A DNA stretch of 64,000 bases from Rhodobacterales bacterium (GCA_025362795.1 JANYFE010000078.1:1-64000), one strand, 5' to 3'. Shown: positions 1 through 11,540, numbered from the stretch's first letter. Notes: a model not told the origin generated them from the letters alone. Made by a program: numbers and translations.

Positions 1-81
1 CTCGCGCACCGGGTAGCCCCGATCCTCGACTTGGGCCACGGCATCGCGCTTGAACTCGTCTGTGAATTTGCTTGCGGACAT
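1..81 (-). CDS. IS3-family transposase OrfA, N-terminal 27 codons (runs off the left edge)
   Basis: The visible residues begin MSASKFTDEFKRDAVAQV, which matches the start of the helix-turn-helix domain of IS3/IS911-type OrfA proteins (HTH_Tnp_1). OrfA binds the terminal repeats and is normally joined to OrfB by programmed frameshifting. The ATG at 81 is preceded by AAGGAGG with good spacing, so the start is secure. The rest of the gene is outside the window, so whether it is intact cannot be judged. Confidence 0.8.
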   Translation of the reverse strand, partial: MSASKFTDEFKRDAVAQVEDRGYPVRE

Positions 82-141
82 ATCGTCCTCCTTGCTTCCA
101 AAATTACCAAGCAAGGCGTCTACAAATCTAGGGGCTATTCA
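1..141 (-). mobile_element. IS3-family insertion sequence, one end only
   Basis: The window opens inside an insertion sequence read on the minus strand. It contains the start of an orfA-type transposase gene (81 down to 1) and about 60 bp of non-coding end. The outer boundary is placed at about 141, because the reading frame of a second transposase gene (139-255) is broken exactly there by the bases TGAATAGCCCC, a plausible IS terminus. The other end and orfB lie outside the window, so the target duplication cannot be checked. Confidence 0.7.
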
Positions 142-255
142 CAGCGACCCGCGCTTGCGCAGAGAATCCGGGTAGCTGGACCAGTGCGTCATGCGGTAGC
201 GGGCGGGTATCGGTTTGCGGTAGCGGGCGGGTATCGGTTTGCGCACAGGCCCCAT
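139..255 (-). pseudogene. IS5-like transposase, N-terminal fragment interrupted by the IS3 element
   Basis: From an ATG at 255 the minus strand encodes 38 residues. The last part, MTHWSSYPDSLRKRGSL, resembles the start of IS5-type DDE transposases, where W follows RGSL. Here the next codon is TGA, formed at the junction with the IS3 end, so the gene is cut by the insertion. Upstream of the conserved part, RKPIPARY occurs twice because a 24-bp unit is duplicated in frame. The rest of the gene should lie on the far side of the IS3 element. Confidence 0.65.
192..239. repeat. Two tandem copies of a 24-bp unit
   Basis: Positions 192-215 and 216-239 are identical 24-bp units, directly adjacent. 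They lie in the transposase fragment and duplicate eight residues without changing the frame. This looks like slippage or an unequal-exchange duplication. Confidence 0.95.
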
Positions 256-265
256 CTAAACGAAT

Positions 266-284
266 GGATTCACGGTGTGAATCC
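266..284. repeat. 8-bp inverted repeat, likely the terminus of the IS5-like element
   Basis: GGATTCAC (266-273) and GTGAATCC (277-284) form a perfect inverted repeat with a 3-bp spacer. It sits just upstream of the transposase start at 255, where an IS end is expected. It may also act as a small regulatory hairpin. The exact IS boundary is not defined. Confidence 0.45.
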
Positions 285-343
285 TCGGAAAACAGAGCTG
301 TGCAACAACGCCCGTTCATTGTCAGCCGTCGGTTCAGGCGGCG

Positions 344-366
344 CGGGGGGATGTGACATCCCCCCG
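344..366 (-). terminator. Hairpin just downstream of clpB
   Basis: CGGGGGGATGT (344-354) pairs perfectly with ACATCCCCCCG (356-366), starting 8 bp past the clpB stop. There is no T-tract on the minus strand, so it may end or protect the transcript rather than be a classic intrinsic terminator. Confidence 0.5.
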
Positions 367-373
367 AACAGGT

Positions 374-2986
374 TCAGTGCACCACCGCCGTGGCTGGCCG
401 CTCCCGGCGCGACGCTATCACCCTGTCGCCGACGATCAACCCCTCTGGCCCCGCTGTCACTACAACGGTGGACCCGTCCAGAACATCGCCCGACAGGATC
501 ATCTGCGCCAACTGGTCCTGCAAATGGCGCTGGATCACCCGTTTCAAGGGACGCGCGCCATACACCGGGTCATACCCCTCTTCAGCCAGCCAGCCGCGCG
601 CCCCGGCTTTCAGATCCAATGTGATCTTCCGCCCCACCAGCCGATTTTCAAGCCCGCGCAGTTGGATGTCGACGATAGCCCCCATGTCGCTGCGCGCCAG
701 CCGGTCAAAAATCACCGTTTCATCCAGCCGGTTCAGGAATTCGGGGCGGAAATGCACTCGTACTGCCTCCATGACTTCCTCGCGGGCCCGTGTCGGGTCG
801 GCCCCATCCGGCAACTGGCTCAAGGCATAAGCGCCAAGGTTCGAGGTCAGGATGATCAGGGTCTGCTTGAAATCCACGGTGCGGCCCTGACCATCTGTCA
901 GAACGCCATCATCCAGAACCTGCAACAGCACGTTGAACACGTCGGGGTGGGCCTTTTCCACCTCGTCGAACAGCACGACCTGATAGGGCCGGCGGCGGAC
1001 GGCTTCGGTAAGGACACCGCCTTCATCATAGCCGACATAGCCGGGCGGGGCGCCGATCAGGCGACTGACGGCGTGTTTCTCCATGAATTCGCTCATGTCG
1101 ATCCGCACCATCGCACTGTCGTCGTCGAACAGATAGGCGGCCAAAGCCTTGGTCAGTTCGGTCTTGCCAACGCCGGTGGGGCCAAGGAACAGGAAGCTGC
1201 CCAACGGGCGCCCCTCGTCATTCAGGCCGGCGCGTGCGCGACGGACGGCATTGGACACGGCTGTCACTGCGGTGTGCTGACCGATGACCCGTTTGCCCAA
1301 TTCCTCTTCCATCCGCAGCAGCTTTTCGCGGTCGCCTTCCAGCATCTTGGCCACCGGAATCCCGGTCCAGCGTTCGACGACCTCAGCAATCTGTTCAGGC
1401 CGCACGGCCTCGCTGACCAAAGCGTCGCCTTCGCGCGCCTCGGCCTCGACCAGCTTCTTTTCCAGCCCCGGAATGATGCCGTAGGACAGCTCGCCCGCCC
1501 GACCCAAATTGCCGTCGCGCTTGGCCTGGTCGAGTTCGGACCGCGCCTTTTCAAGTTGTTCTTTCACCTCGCGTGACGCTTCCAAAGCCGCCCGTTCGTT
1601 CTGCCATTTCAGCGTCATCTCTGACGAATGCTCCAGCAACTCGGCAAGTTCCTTTAGCAATTTTTCCAACCGGTCCTTGGATGCCGCGTCGTCTTCCTTT
1701 TTCAACGCCTCGGCTTCGATCTGCAATTGCAGGATCTGGCGGTCAAGCTGGTCCAACTCCTCGGGCTTGCTATCCACCTCCATCCGCAGACGGCTGGCAG
1801 CTTCGTCCATCAGGTCAATGGCCTTGTCGGGCAGGAAACGATCGGTAATGTAGCGGTGTGACAGGGTGGCCGCAGCCACAAGGGCGCTGTCGGAAATGCG
1901 CACGCCGTGGTGGAGTTCGTATTTCTCTTTGATGCCGCGCAGGATTGAAATCGTGTCCTCGACGGTCGGTTCCGACACCATCACCGGCTGGAACCGGCGC
2001 GCCAAGGCCGCATCCTTTTCGACATATTTGCGGTATTCGTCCAGGGTCGTGGCACCGACGCAATGCAGATCGCCCCGCGCCAAGGCCGGTTTGATCAGGT
2101 TGGCCGCGTCCATCGCGCCATCGGATTTGCCGGCACCGACCAGCGTGTGCATCTCGTCGATGAACAGGATGATCTCACCTTCGGCAGAGGTGACTTCGTT
2201 CAGGACCGCTTTCAGGCGCTCCTCGAATTCACCGCGATATTTCGAGCCCGCAATCAGCGACCCCATATCCAGTGCCATCAGCTTTTTGTTGCGCAATGAT
2301 TCCGGCACGTCGCCATTCACAATGCGCAAGGCAAGGCCTTCGGCAATTGCGGTCTTGCCGACACCGGGTTCGCCGATCAGCACCGGATTGTTCTTGGTCC
2401 GGCGGCTAAGAACCTGCATCGTCCGGCGAATCTCGTCATCGCGGCCAATGATGGGGTCGATCTTGCCTTGCTCTGCCGCTTCGGTCAGATCGCGGGCATA
2501 TTTCTTGAGGGCGTCATAACCCGCTTCGGAGTTTTCCGTATCCGCCGTGCGCCCTTTGCGAATGTCATTGATCGCGGAATTCAGTTTTTGCGCGGTCACA
2601 GCACCTGCATCCAACGCCTCTTTCGCCTTCGATGCCACCATCGCCAAAGCCATCAGAATCCGCTCGACCGGCACAAAGGAGTCGCCGGCCTTTTTGGCGA
2701 CTTTTTCGGCCTCGTCTAGCACCTTGACCAGCCCGGGGTCCATGAACGGCTGCGCGTCGCCCGTCACCTTGGGCAACTTGGCCAGAATCAAAGTCAGTGC
2801 CTCGATCACACGCTGCGGTTCGCCCCCGGCACGGCGGATCAGGTTGCTCGCCAGCCCCTGATCATCGTCCATGATCGCTTTCAGAAGGTGTTCGGGGGCC
2901 AACCGTTGATGGCTGTCCCGCATCGCGATGGTCTGCGCGGCATTCAAAAAACCGCGCGACCGCTCGGTGAATTTCTCAAGATTCAT
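374..2986 (-). CDS. clpB: ATP-dependent disaggregase ClpB
   Basis: A protein of 870 aa, the usual ClpB length. ClpB is a cytosolic hexameric AAA+ chaperone that works with DnaK-DnaJ-GrpE to pull proteins out of heat-induced aggregates. Visible features in order are the N-terminal Clp repeat domain (about 1-145), the first AAA+ module with Walker A GEPGVGKT (205-212), a long charged coiled-coil middle domain (about 400-525), and the second AAA+ module with GPTGVGKT followed by the pore-type segment [13 protein letters not shown]. The start at 2986 was chosen because [15 protein letters not shown] is the conserved family N-terminus and GGAG lies upstream; the frame stays open for more than 100 codons further upstream but that stretch does not look coding. 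The gene is divergent from queG and appears monocistronic. Confidence 0.97.
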   Translation of the reverse strand: MNLEKFTERSRGFLNAAQTIAMRDSHQRLAPEHLLKAIMDDDQGLASNLIRRAGGEPQRVIEALTLILAKLPKVTGDAQPFMDPGLVKVLDEAEKVAKKAGDSFVPVERILMALAMVASKAKEALDAGAVTAQKLNSAINDIRKGRTADTENSEAGYDALKKYARDLTEAAEQGKIDPIIGRDDEIRRTMQVLSRRTKNNPVLIGEPGVGKTAIAEGLALRIVNGDVPESLRNKKLMALDMGSLIAGSKYRGEFEERLKAVLNEVTSAEGEIILFIDEMHTLVGAGKSDGAMDAANLIKPALARGDLHCVGATTLDEYRKYVEKDAALARRFQPVMVSEPTVEDTISILRGIKEKYELHHGVRISDSALVAAATLSHRYITDRFLPDKAIDLMDEAASRLRMEVDSKPEELDQLDRQILQLQIEAEALKKEDDAASKDRLEKLLKELAELLEHSSEMTLKWQNERAALEASREVKEQLEKARSELDQAKRDGNLGRAGELSYGIIPGLEKKLVEAEAREGDALVSEAVRPEQIAEVVERWTGIPVAKMLEGDREKLLRMEEELGKRVIGQHTAVTAVSNAVRRARAGLNDEGRPLGSFLFLGPTGVGKTELTKALAAYLFDDDSAMVRIDMSEFMEKHAVSRLIGAPPGYVGYDEGGVLTEAVRRRPYQVVLFDEVEKAHPDVFNVLLQVLDDGVLTDGQGRTVDFKQTLIILTSNLGAYALSQLPDGADPTRAREEVMEAVRVHFRPEFLNRLDETVIFDRLARSDMGAIVDIQLRGLENRLVGRKITLDLKAGARGWLAEEGYDPVYGARPLKRVIQRHLQDQLAQMILSGDVLDGSTVVVTAGPEGLIVGDRVIASRRERPATAVVH

Positions 2987-3128
2987 CTGAAGTCTCCCAT
3001 TCCAGCACCGCGACGGACGCCCTTCATAGGCACGTCCGTCGTGGCCTGTCGCTAACTTGGGTGGTCGTGAGGTGCGATGCAAGATTGCCACAGGATCGCG
3101 GGCCGAAAATTCCGTGGTAGAAGGCGCG

Positions 3129-4157
3129 ATGGACAGGTTGCGCGACAGGTTGGCAGCAGAGGCAAAGGCAGTTGGCTTTGCCAAGATGGGCATTTGTGCG
3201 CCAGACGCCACGCCGGAAACGGCACCGCGCTTGCGCAAGTTTTTGGCCGAAGGCAGGCATGGCCACATGGGGTGGCTGGCAGAGCGCGAGGCTTGGCGCG
3301 GCTCTGCGGCGGCTCTGTGGCCGCAGGCGCGATCGGTGATCATGCTGGCCGACTCCTACGCACCCAAGGCCGATCCGCTGGAGGTTTTGCAGCATCCCGA
3401 CCGGGCTGCAATTTCGGTCTACGCACAAGGCCGCGACTATCATGACCTGATCAAAAAACGCCTCAAACGCCTTGGCCGCTGGCTGATCGAACAGAAGTCG
3501 TGTGAAATCAAGGTTTTTGTCGATACCGCTCCGGTGATGGAAAAGCCGCTTGCCCAGGCCGCCGGCCTTGGCTGGCAGGGCAAGCACACCAATCTTCTGA
3601 GCCGCGATCTTGGCAACTGGTTCTTCCTGGGTGCCATCTTCACCACGCTCGACCTGCCGAAGGACAGCACGGAGATCAGCCACTGCGGCAGCTGCACCGC
3701 CTGTCTGGATATTTGCCCGACCCAGGCGTTTCCCGCGCCCTATCAACTGGACGCCAGACGCTGCATTTCCTACCTGACCATCGAACATCATGGCCCGGTA
3801 GATCCCGAATTGCGCCCGTTGCTGGGCAATCGCATCTATGGTTGTGACGATTGCCTTGCGATCTGCCCTTGGAATAAATTCGCGCAAGCGGCGAGCGAGT
3901 TGGGCTATCAGGGCTATGTAGATGCGCCGCATCTGGCTGACCTTGCCATGCTGGACGACGCGGCATTCCGCCAGCGCTTTGCCGGCAGCTCCATCAAGCG
4001 GATCGGGCGCAGCCGATTTGTCCGCAACGTGCTGTATGCGGTTGGAAATTCCGGCGCGGCGGGCTTGCGCCCTGTAGCAGAGTCGCTGTTGAATGATGCC
4101 GATGAAACCGTAGCGGATGCGGCAAAATGGGCCGTGACGCGGCTGAGGGGGTACTGA
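3129..4157 (+). CDS. queG: Epoxyqueuosine reductase QueG
   Basis: A protein of 342 aa. QueG is a cobalamin-dependent, two [4Fe-4S] cytosolic enzyme that reduces epoxyqueuosine to queuosine in tRNA anticodons, the last step of that pathway. The sequence shows the catalytic Asp in [10 protein letters not shown] (D132) and two ferredoxin-type clusters: C186, C189, C192, C196 in [12 protein letters not shown], and C239, C242, C246 in [10 protein letters not shown] with C212 between them. The ATG at 3129 ([13 protein letters not shown]) fits the family start and follows AGAAGG; an in-frame upstream start at 3057 gives an atypical extension. It overlaps the next gene by 1 nt (TGATG), so the two are probably co-transcribed. 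Confidence 0.93.
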   Translation: MDRLRDRLAAEAKAVGFAKMGICAPDATPETAPRLRKFLAEGRHGHMGWLAEREAWRGSAAALWPQARSVIMLADSYAPKADPLEVLQHPDRAAISVYAQGRDYHDLIKKRLKRLGRWLIEQKSCEIKVFVDTAPVMEKPLAQAAGLGWQGKHTNLLSRDLGNWFFLGAIFTTLDLPKDSTEISHCGSCTACLDICPTQAFPAPYQLDARRCISYLTIEHHGPVDPELRPLLGNRIYGCDDCLAICPWNKFAQAASELGYQGYVDAPHLADLAMLDDAAFRQRFAGSSIKRIGRSRFVRNVLYAVGNSGAAGLRPVAESLLNDADETVADAAKWAVTRLRGY

Positions 4158-4921
4158 TGGACCGGTTGAGAGGCAAGGTGGCGATCATCTCTGGCGGGGC
4201 GACCGGCTGCGGGGCCGCAGCGGTGCGCTTGTTCGCGGCAGAGGGGGCGGCTGTCGGGATCATCGACCGCAACGTGGCGGACGGGCAAGCGTTGGCAGCG
4301 GAAATGGTGGCTGCGGGGCATATCGTGATGTTTGCAGCCGCTGATGTTTCAAAGGGGCCAGAGGTCTCCCGCGCCGTGGACGCTGTGCGCAGCGCACTGG
4401 GTCCGGTGAATGTGCTTTTCAACCATGCGGGCACCATTGTTATCAAACCGTTTTTGCAGACAGAGGAGGCGGAGTGGGATTTCCTGTTCGATGTGAACGT
4501 CAAGTCGATGTATCTGATGACCCGCGCTGTACTGCCGATGATGCTGGAACAGGGTCGCGGGGCGATCGTCTGCACATCGTCGATATCCGCCGTTTATGGC
4601 ACGCCGAACGAAGTGCTGTATGATGCGACCAAGGGTGCCTGCCACATGTTTGCCCGGGCGATTGCGGTGGAATTTCGCGACCGTGGCATTCGCTGCAACG
4701 CGGTCTGCCCGGGATTTATCGAAACGCCGCATGGCAACCGCGAGATCCGCGATCTGGCGGCGCTTGGCGTTGACGTGTCAGAAGCCGCGATACGTGCCGC
4801 CCAAAGCCGGATGGGTCAACCCGAAGACGTCGCGCGGGCGGCGCTGTATCTGGCTTCGGACGATGCTGATTTTGTGAACGGCACGCAGTTGTTTGTGGAC
4901 AATGGATTTTCGGCGGCGTGA
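4157..4921 (+). CDS. Short-chain dehydrogenase/reductase (SDR family)
   Basis: A protein of 254 aa, a normal length for a classical SDR. It is a predicted cytosolic NAD(P)-dependent oxidoreductase of unknown substrate. The cofactor motif SGGATGCGA (12-20) fits TGxxxGxG with Ser for Thr. D37 at the end of the second beta strand (IIDRN) suggests NAD preference. NHAG (89-92) replaces the usual NNAG. The catalytic Ser is in CTSSIS, and Y155/K159 form YxxxK. PGFIETP is the usual loop after the active site. It overlaps queG by 1 nt but has no evident link to queuosine. A stem-loop follows the stop. Confidence 0.85.
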   Translation: MDRLRGKVAIISGGATGCGAAAVRLFAAEGAAVGIIDRNVADGQALAAEMVAAGHIVMFAAADVSKGPEVSRAVDAVRSALGPVNVLFNHAGTIVIKPFLQTEEAEWDFLFDVNVKSMYLMTRAVLPMMLEQGRGAIVCTSSISAVYGTPNEVLYDATKGACHMFARAIAVEFRDRGIRCNAVCPGFIETPHGNREIRDLAALGVDVSEAAIRAAQSRMGQPEDVARAALYLASDDADFVNGTQLFVDNGFSAA

Positions 4922-4933
4922 ACCGAAAAGGCG

Positions 4934-4967
4934 GCCGTGCACCAGGGCATCAAGCCCCGTGCACGGC
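4934..4967 (+). terminator. Stem-loop after the queG-SDR pair
   Basis: GCCGTGCAC (4934-4942) pairs perfectly with GTGCACGGC (4959-4967) around a 16-nt loop, starting 12 bp past the SDR stop. Only TTC follows, so the T-tract is weak. Confidence 0.55.
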
Positions 4968-5079
4968 TTCGCCAATGCGGGCGCCTGTCGGCGATGAGTG
5001 GCGGGTCGCGGCTTGCGCGTTAGGCCCGACTGCGATTCGGGTGTAGGCTAAGAAACTTGGTCAAGCAAAGGAGCGGCCC

Positions 5080-5262
5080 ATGCCCACACATCTGGCAGAT
5101 CATCGCACCGAACCCAGTTCCAGCCGGATGACGCAATTCCTGCGGATCGACCGCAACCACTCCGATGCGGTCTGGCACCCGGTGTGGCGGAACACTCCTG
5201 ACGCGTCGGACAGCCGCCGCATGGTGGAATTCCTGCGGATCGACCGTCGACGCGAAGAATAG
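5080..5262 (+). CDS. Small basic protein with two FLRIDR repeats (unknown)
   Basis: A 60-aa protein I do not recognise. It is supported by AAAGGAG 7 nt before the ATG and by an internal repeat: SRMTQFLRIDRNH (15-27) and SRRMVEFLRIDRRR (45-58) flank a linker with two WxP-like turns (VWHPVWRNTP). No signal peptide or membrane segment is seen. The arginine-rich, short, duplicated design could suit a nucleic-acid or protein-binding peptide, but that is only inference. It stands alone between an SDR operon with a terminator-like hairpin and a glyoxalase-related gene. Confidence 0.6.
   Translation: MPTHLADHRTEPSSSRMTQFLRIDRNHSDAVWHPVWRNTPDASDSRRMVEFLRIDRRREE
5135..5246. repeat. 19-bp exact direct repeat inside the small gene
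   Basis: AATTCCTGCGGATCGACCG occurs at 5135-5153 and again at 5228-5246, 93 bp apart and in the same reading frame. It encodes the FLRIDR core of both protein repeats. Confidence 0.95.
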
Positions 5263-5434
5263 TGGCGATTGACAGGCTCACCGCGGCGACCTATGCGGCT
5301 GGTCAGGGCCGGGGCCCCTGCCGCCTGCTGGTGCAAACCATGGTGAAGCCCCCGATCTGACCCGCGATCTTTTCACCGCCGGGACGTTTGGCAATGCAGG
5401 CTCCGAACCGCACTTCCGGCCAAGTGAGGGATAG

Positions 5435-5860
5435 ATGGGACAGAAACCCACAATGGACGGCGCCAAGGCACAGGCCAAGGCTTTGCGTGTGGCTCTGGCG
5501 GCTGAGGGGCGCGAGATTGGCCATGGCCAAGCGCTGGAACTGGTTGCCAAAAGCCACGGTTACAAAGACTGGAACACACTGCATGCGGCGATTGGCAACG
5601 GGCCAGCGCCGCCGGTCAATCTGGGACAACTGGTCGAGGGGGCCTATTTGAAGCAGGCGTTCATCGGCTGGGTTTCGGGGATCAAGGAGCTGTCCTCAGG
5701 TCGCTACGAGGTGGTGCTGGAGTTTGATGAGCCCGTCGATGTCGTAACCTTTGACAGCTTTTCCAACTTTCGCAGCCGCGTAACCAAAGTCATCGGACCT
5801 GACGGAAGCAGTTTCGAGGCAACCTCAGACGGCGTGCCGCATCTGGTGTTGCGGGTCTGA
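5435..5860 (+). CDS. Glyoxalase-related protein (conserved domain protein)
   Basis: A 141-aa protein. The N-terminal half (about 8-55; AKAQAKALRVALAAEG, then SHGYKDWNTLHAAIG) matches the helical domain annotated as glyoxalase-related in proteobacteria, often found alone or beside glyoxalase-type domains. The C-terminal half (about 65-141) is predicted beta-rich and lacks recognised catalytic residues. No signal peptide is visible, so a cytosolic location is likely. GAGGG lies before the ATG at 5435. An internal Met at codon 7 is an alternative start. Substrate and function are unknown. Confidence 0.7.
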   Translation: MGQKPTMDGAKAQAKALRVALAAEGREIGHGQALELVAKSHGYKDWNTLHAAIGNGPAPPVNLGQLVEGAYLKQAFIGWVSGIKELSSGRYEVVLEFDEPVDVVTFDSFSNFRSRVTKVIGPDGSSFEATSDGVPHLVLRV

Positions 5861-5920
5861 CCGCTTGCGGTTCACCCGGGTACGCCCGCTTTCGCCAGAG
5901 GTTCCTTGGTTTGGATGGGA

Positions 5921-5948
5921 GCCTCCGGCGGAAGTATTTGGTCGAGAT
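5921..5948. repeat. GC-rich extragenic element at a convergent gene end
   Basis: GCCTCCGGCGGAAGTATTTG and the bases after it lie between two convergent gene ends. From memory, very similar stretches are common at gene ends in Rhodobacteraceae genomes, where the CCTCCGGCGG core folds and TATTT follows as a terminator-like tail. Only one copy was noticed here, so the repeat status rests on outside knowledge. Confidence 0.4.
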
Positions 5949-5961
5949 GCATACAGAGACG

Positions 5962-7971
5962 TTATCGTGCTTCACGCTCCAGATTCAGCCACAGCACTTC
6001 GGCTTCGGTCAGGGTAATTGCTGCGCCGGGTAGGGTCGAAGCGATTTCACCGGGACTGCGTGGGCCGATCAGCGCGAGTGACGGGAACGTCTGGTTCAGC
6101 ACCCAGGCGGTTGCGATGTTATGGGCGCTGACACCGCGCTCTGCTGCCAAGGTTTCGGCCCGTTTGCGACGCTCGGCATTGGTCGGGCTGCCGAAACAAG
6201 TTTCCGGCGCGGTGTCGGCGGGCAGGCGGTTCCGCAGCGCCTCTGGCAGGAAATAGCCGCGCGCCTGCGACGACCAACTCAGATGCGTAACGCCGCCCCT
6301 GCGCAGTGCGGCGAGCGTTTCGGGCGTGTTCGACGTGATGCAGCCCACCCAGACCGGTTTTTCCATCACTGCCAGCGACAGGTTGTTGTTCTGAATGCGG
6401 AACGGCTCCAACCCATGTTTTGCGGCATAGCCATTCGCCTCGGCAAGCCGCGCAGGCGACCAGTTCGAGCCACCAAAGATACCGATCTTGCCTGCGGCCT
6501 TCATCTGGTTCAGCGCATCGACAAATTCGCCGACCGGGACGGCAGGGTTGTCCCGGTGCATTATGTAGATCGGTGCAAATGCCAGCCCCAGGCGCTCCAG
6601 AGACATATCCAGCTGGGTAGCGACAGCGCGGGGGGTGCAGTAGGGGGTGTGGCCGCCTTTGGCGACGACGACGACATCCTTGGCCACCCCCCGTGCGGCG
6701 ATCCATTCGCCCAGAACTTTCTCGTGCAGGCCCCCACCGTAGACAAAGCCGGTGTCAAAGGCGTTGCCGCCGGCCTCCAGCCACGCATCCCAGACAATCG
6801 CGCCCTCTGCGACCGTGTTGCGGTTGTCACAGCCCAGAATCAGTTTCGACACCGGCAAAGCGACGCCGTCAAGCGCGACCTTGGGCAGGGCGGGCAGGCC
6901 TTTGGGCACCACACCAACCAGTTTGCGGTTGGTAGCAGGGATTTCGGTGAAGGTCTTGTAGCCCAGTTCGCTGCGCCATTTGTCCAACAGTTCATTGTTG
7001 CCAATGCTGTCGGCGTGGCTGGGCGCAGGGTGTGGCGCCTGCAACAGCCCGGCTGCAATGGCTTTCGACACATGCTCTGCTTCAAAAGCGAACAGCATGC
7101 GCTCGTCGCCCAGCACTTCCGTGCGGGTTTGTGTGCCGAGCGTTATGTGCAACTTGGTCGTGGACGGCCCGGCGTTGCGACCCGGCACCCAAGGATCGTC
7201 AATCACGATCTGGCCTTTGGGCCCGGTGATCACTGCCCGGTTGTCCATATTCCGCGCCACCGCCACTGCGATTTCGGCGGTAAATCCCGAGGCAAAGGTC
7301 AAAAGGCCGTAAGCGACTGCATCGACACCGGTCTGGGCAAGCATGCCAGTGCCCTTGACACTGACGGGATTGGCAAAGGGCGCACTTTCTGCCGCACCGG
7401 CAATCAGGCGTGCCAGCGAGGCAGGATAACCGCCGACATCTAGAATGCCGCCACCGCCCAACGCCAGTTCATACAGGCGCGAGCCGGGGCGATAAGGCGC
7501 GTTGAAGCCGAAATGGGTCTTGATATGCTGCGGTGTGCCGATTTCACCCGCAGCAATAATCTCCAGCACGCGCGCGATCTGCGGGTGGCAGCGGTACATG
7601 AAGGCTTCCATGAAGAAGCGGCCTTCTTGGGCGGCTACTTCGGTTACCGCCGTCACTTCTGCCGCGTTCATCCCCGCAGGCTTTTCGCACAGCACATGTT
7701 TGCCCGCACGCAATGCGGCGATGGACAGTTCGGCGTGCCACGGGTGCGGCGTCGCGACATAAACCGCATCTACATCGGGGTCAGCCAGCAGGGCTGCATA
7801 GTCGGCGTAGCGTTTCAACTCGGGGATGGCATATTGGTCCCCGAATGCTTTGCGGCGGGACACGTCGCGGCTGGCGATGGCCGTGAGTTTACCACTTTTG
7901 GACTGCGCCAGCCCGTCGGCATAGTTACGGGCGATCGCCCCTGGGCCAATGATGCCCCAACGTATTGTCAT
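5962..7971 (-). CDS. Gfo/Idh/MocA oxidoreductase fused to an aldo/keto reductase
   Basis: A 669-aa two-domain protein. Residues 1 to about 335 form a Gfo/Idh/MocA unit: Rossmann motif GIIGPGAIA (6-14) and EKP (96-98), whose Lys is catalytic in the family. Residues from about 365 form an aldo/keto reductase with the complete tetrad D406, Y411, K438, H472. Both halves use NAD(P) and act on sugars, polyols or small carbonyls, so one could oxidise what the other reduces; this is inference. The start at 7971 (MTIRWGIIG) follows GGGAGG. The frame is open further upstream into the decayed LysR gene, but that part is not the same protein. Confidence 0.88.
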   Translation of the reverse strand: MTIRWGIIGPGAIARNYADGLAQSKSGKLTAIASRDVSRRKAFGDQYAIPELKRYADYAALLADPDVDAVYVATPHPWHAELSIAALRAGKHVLCEKPAGMNAAEVTAVTEVAAQEGRFFMEAFMYRCHPQIARVLEIIAAGEIGTPQHIKTHFGFNAPYRPGSRLYELALGGGGILDVGGYPASLARLIAGAAESAPFANPVSVKGTGMLAQTGVDAVAYGLLTFASGFTAEIAVAVARNMDNRAVITGPKGQIVIDDPWVPGRNAGPSTTKLHITLGTQTRTEVLGDERMLFAFEAEHVSKAIAAGLLQAPHPAPSHADSIGNNELLDKWRSELGYKTFTEIPATNRKLVGVVPKGLPALPKVALDGVALPVSKLILGCDNRNTVAEGAIVWDAWLEAGGNAFDTGFVYGGGLHEKVLGEWIAARGVAKDVVVVAKGGHTPYCTPRAVATQLDMSLERLGLAFAPIYIMHRDNPAVPVGEFVDALNQMKAAGKIGIFGGSNWSPARLAEANGYAAKHGLEPFRIQNNNLSLAVMEKPVWVGCITSNTPETLAALRRGGVTHLSWSSQARGYFLPEALRNRLPADTAPETCFGSPTNAERRKRAETLAAERGVSAHNIATAWVLNQTFPSLALIGPRSPGEIASTLPGAAITLTEAEVLWLNLEREAR

Positions 7972-8044
7972 GGTAGCCTCCCTCGTTGCCGACATTGGTA
8001 GCAAAGGGCGGAGCGAAGGCGAAGAGGAATTATTTACTAAAATA

Positions 8045-10490
<2,446 letters not shown>

Positions 10491-10495
10491 TGGTT

Positions 10496-10519
10496 AGGGT
10501 GCGTCCTGCGACGCGCCCT
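10496..10519. terminator. Hairpin between the aldo/keto reductase remnant and ilvE
   Basis: AGGGTGCGTC (10496-10505) pairs with GACGCGCCCT (10510-10519), 10 bp with one G-U pair and a 4-nt loop. It lies 15 bp past the ilvE stop on the minus strand and just after the remnant on the plus strand. GCTTT follows on the plus strand; it could serve both directions. Confidence 0.55.
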
Positions 10520-10533
10520 GCTTTAATCCCGCT

Positions 10534-11400
10534 TCAGGCCCGGACCAACTTTTCATATTCGGTCGCCACCCGTCTGGTCAGATCGCCCACTTCGAAGTTG
10601 AAATCGCCGATCGAACCCACCGGCGTGACCTCTGCCGCGGTGCCGGTCAGCCAGCACTGTTCGAAACCTTCCAGTTCGCCCGGCATGATATGCCGCTCAT
10701 GCACCTTGACCTGCATGTCTTTCAACATCCCAATCACCGATTGCCGGGTGATGCCGTTCAGGAAGCTGTCGGCCAGCGGAGTATGCACTTCGCCATCCTT
10801 GACGAAAAAGATGTTGGCGCCGGTCGCCTCTGCCACATAACCGCGATAGTCGAACATCATAGCGTCTGAACAACCCTTGGCCATCGCGGCGTGTTTGGAC
10901 ATGGTGCAGATCATGTACAGACCCGAAGCCTTGGCCGCAGAAGGGATTGTCTCGGGCGACGGACGCTTCCATTTCGAGATGTCCAGTTTGGCCCCCTTCA
11001 TTTTCGCATCGCCGTAATACGCACCCCAGGTCCAGCAGGCGACCGCCAGACGAACCGGATTGCCCAGCGAGGCGACCCCCATCTCTTCCCCCGCGCCCCG
11101 AAACGCGATGGCACGGACATAGGCATCGGTCAGGCCATTGGCCTTCAGCACGGCTTCTTTAGCGGCGTTGATGTCCGCCACCGAATAGGGGATCGGCATA
11201 TCAAGCAATTCACCCGACTTTCGCAGCCGCGCCGAATGTTCGGACGATTTGAAAATCTTGCCGTTGTAGCAGCGCTCGCCTTCGAACACAGCGCTGGCGT
11301 AATGCAGCGCATGGGTCAGGATATGCACGTTCGCATCACGCCATTCCACCAGTTTGCCGTCCATCCAGATCTTGCCGTCCCGGTCGTCATATCCTGCCAT
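10534..11400 (-). CDS. ilvE: Branched-chain amino acid aminotransferase
   Basis: A 288-aa fold-IV PLP enzyme that transfers the amino group between glutamate and the keto acids of Leu, Ile and Val in the cytosol. Visible marks are the N-terminal DGKIWMDGKLVEWRDANVHI, the PLP lysine K157 in PSAAKASG, and EATGANIFF (phosphate-binding region). The second of two adjacent ATG codons (11400) was chosen because GGAGG lies 5 nt before it; starting at 11403 adds only one Met. It is divergent from the petP-like gene, with about 140 bp for the promoters of both. Confidence 0.93.
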   Translation of the reverse strand: MAGYDDRDGKIWMDGKLVEWRDANVHILTHALHYASAVFEGERCYNGKIFKSSEHSARLRKSGELLDMPIPYSVADINAAKEAVLKANGLTDAYVRAIAFRGAGEEMGVASLGNPVRLAVACWTWGAYYGDAKMKGAKLDISKWKRPSPETIPSAAKASGLYMICTMSKHAAMAKGCSDAMMFDYRGYVAEATGANIFFVKDGEVHTPLADSFLNGITRQSVIGMLKDMQVKVHERHIMPGELEGFEQCWLTGTAAEVTPVGSIGDFNFEVGDLTRRVATEYEKLVRA

Positions 11401-11540
11401 CATGGCCTCCATCTTTGCGAATGTTGCGCGTTAAAGGTCCGTTTCGGACATAATATTGCGCGAAATCGTCCGCTGGCTAACAGTTGCATCTTGGAATGTC
11501 AACAAGGCTGACGTAAATTCAGGGAAAGGGAGATTGGATC

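Noticed and set aside
353-1576. 407-codon open frame opposite clpB
   Set aside because: Fully antisense to a strongly conserved gene and of atypical composition (rich in His, Gln, Pro).
2987-3128. RpoH-type heat-shock promoter for clpB
   Set aside because: A CTTG element is present on the minus strand in the clpB-queG gap, but I could not find a convincing -10 partner at the right distance, so it was not annotated.
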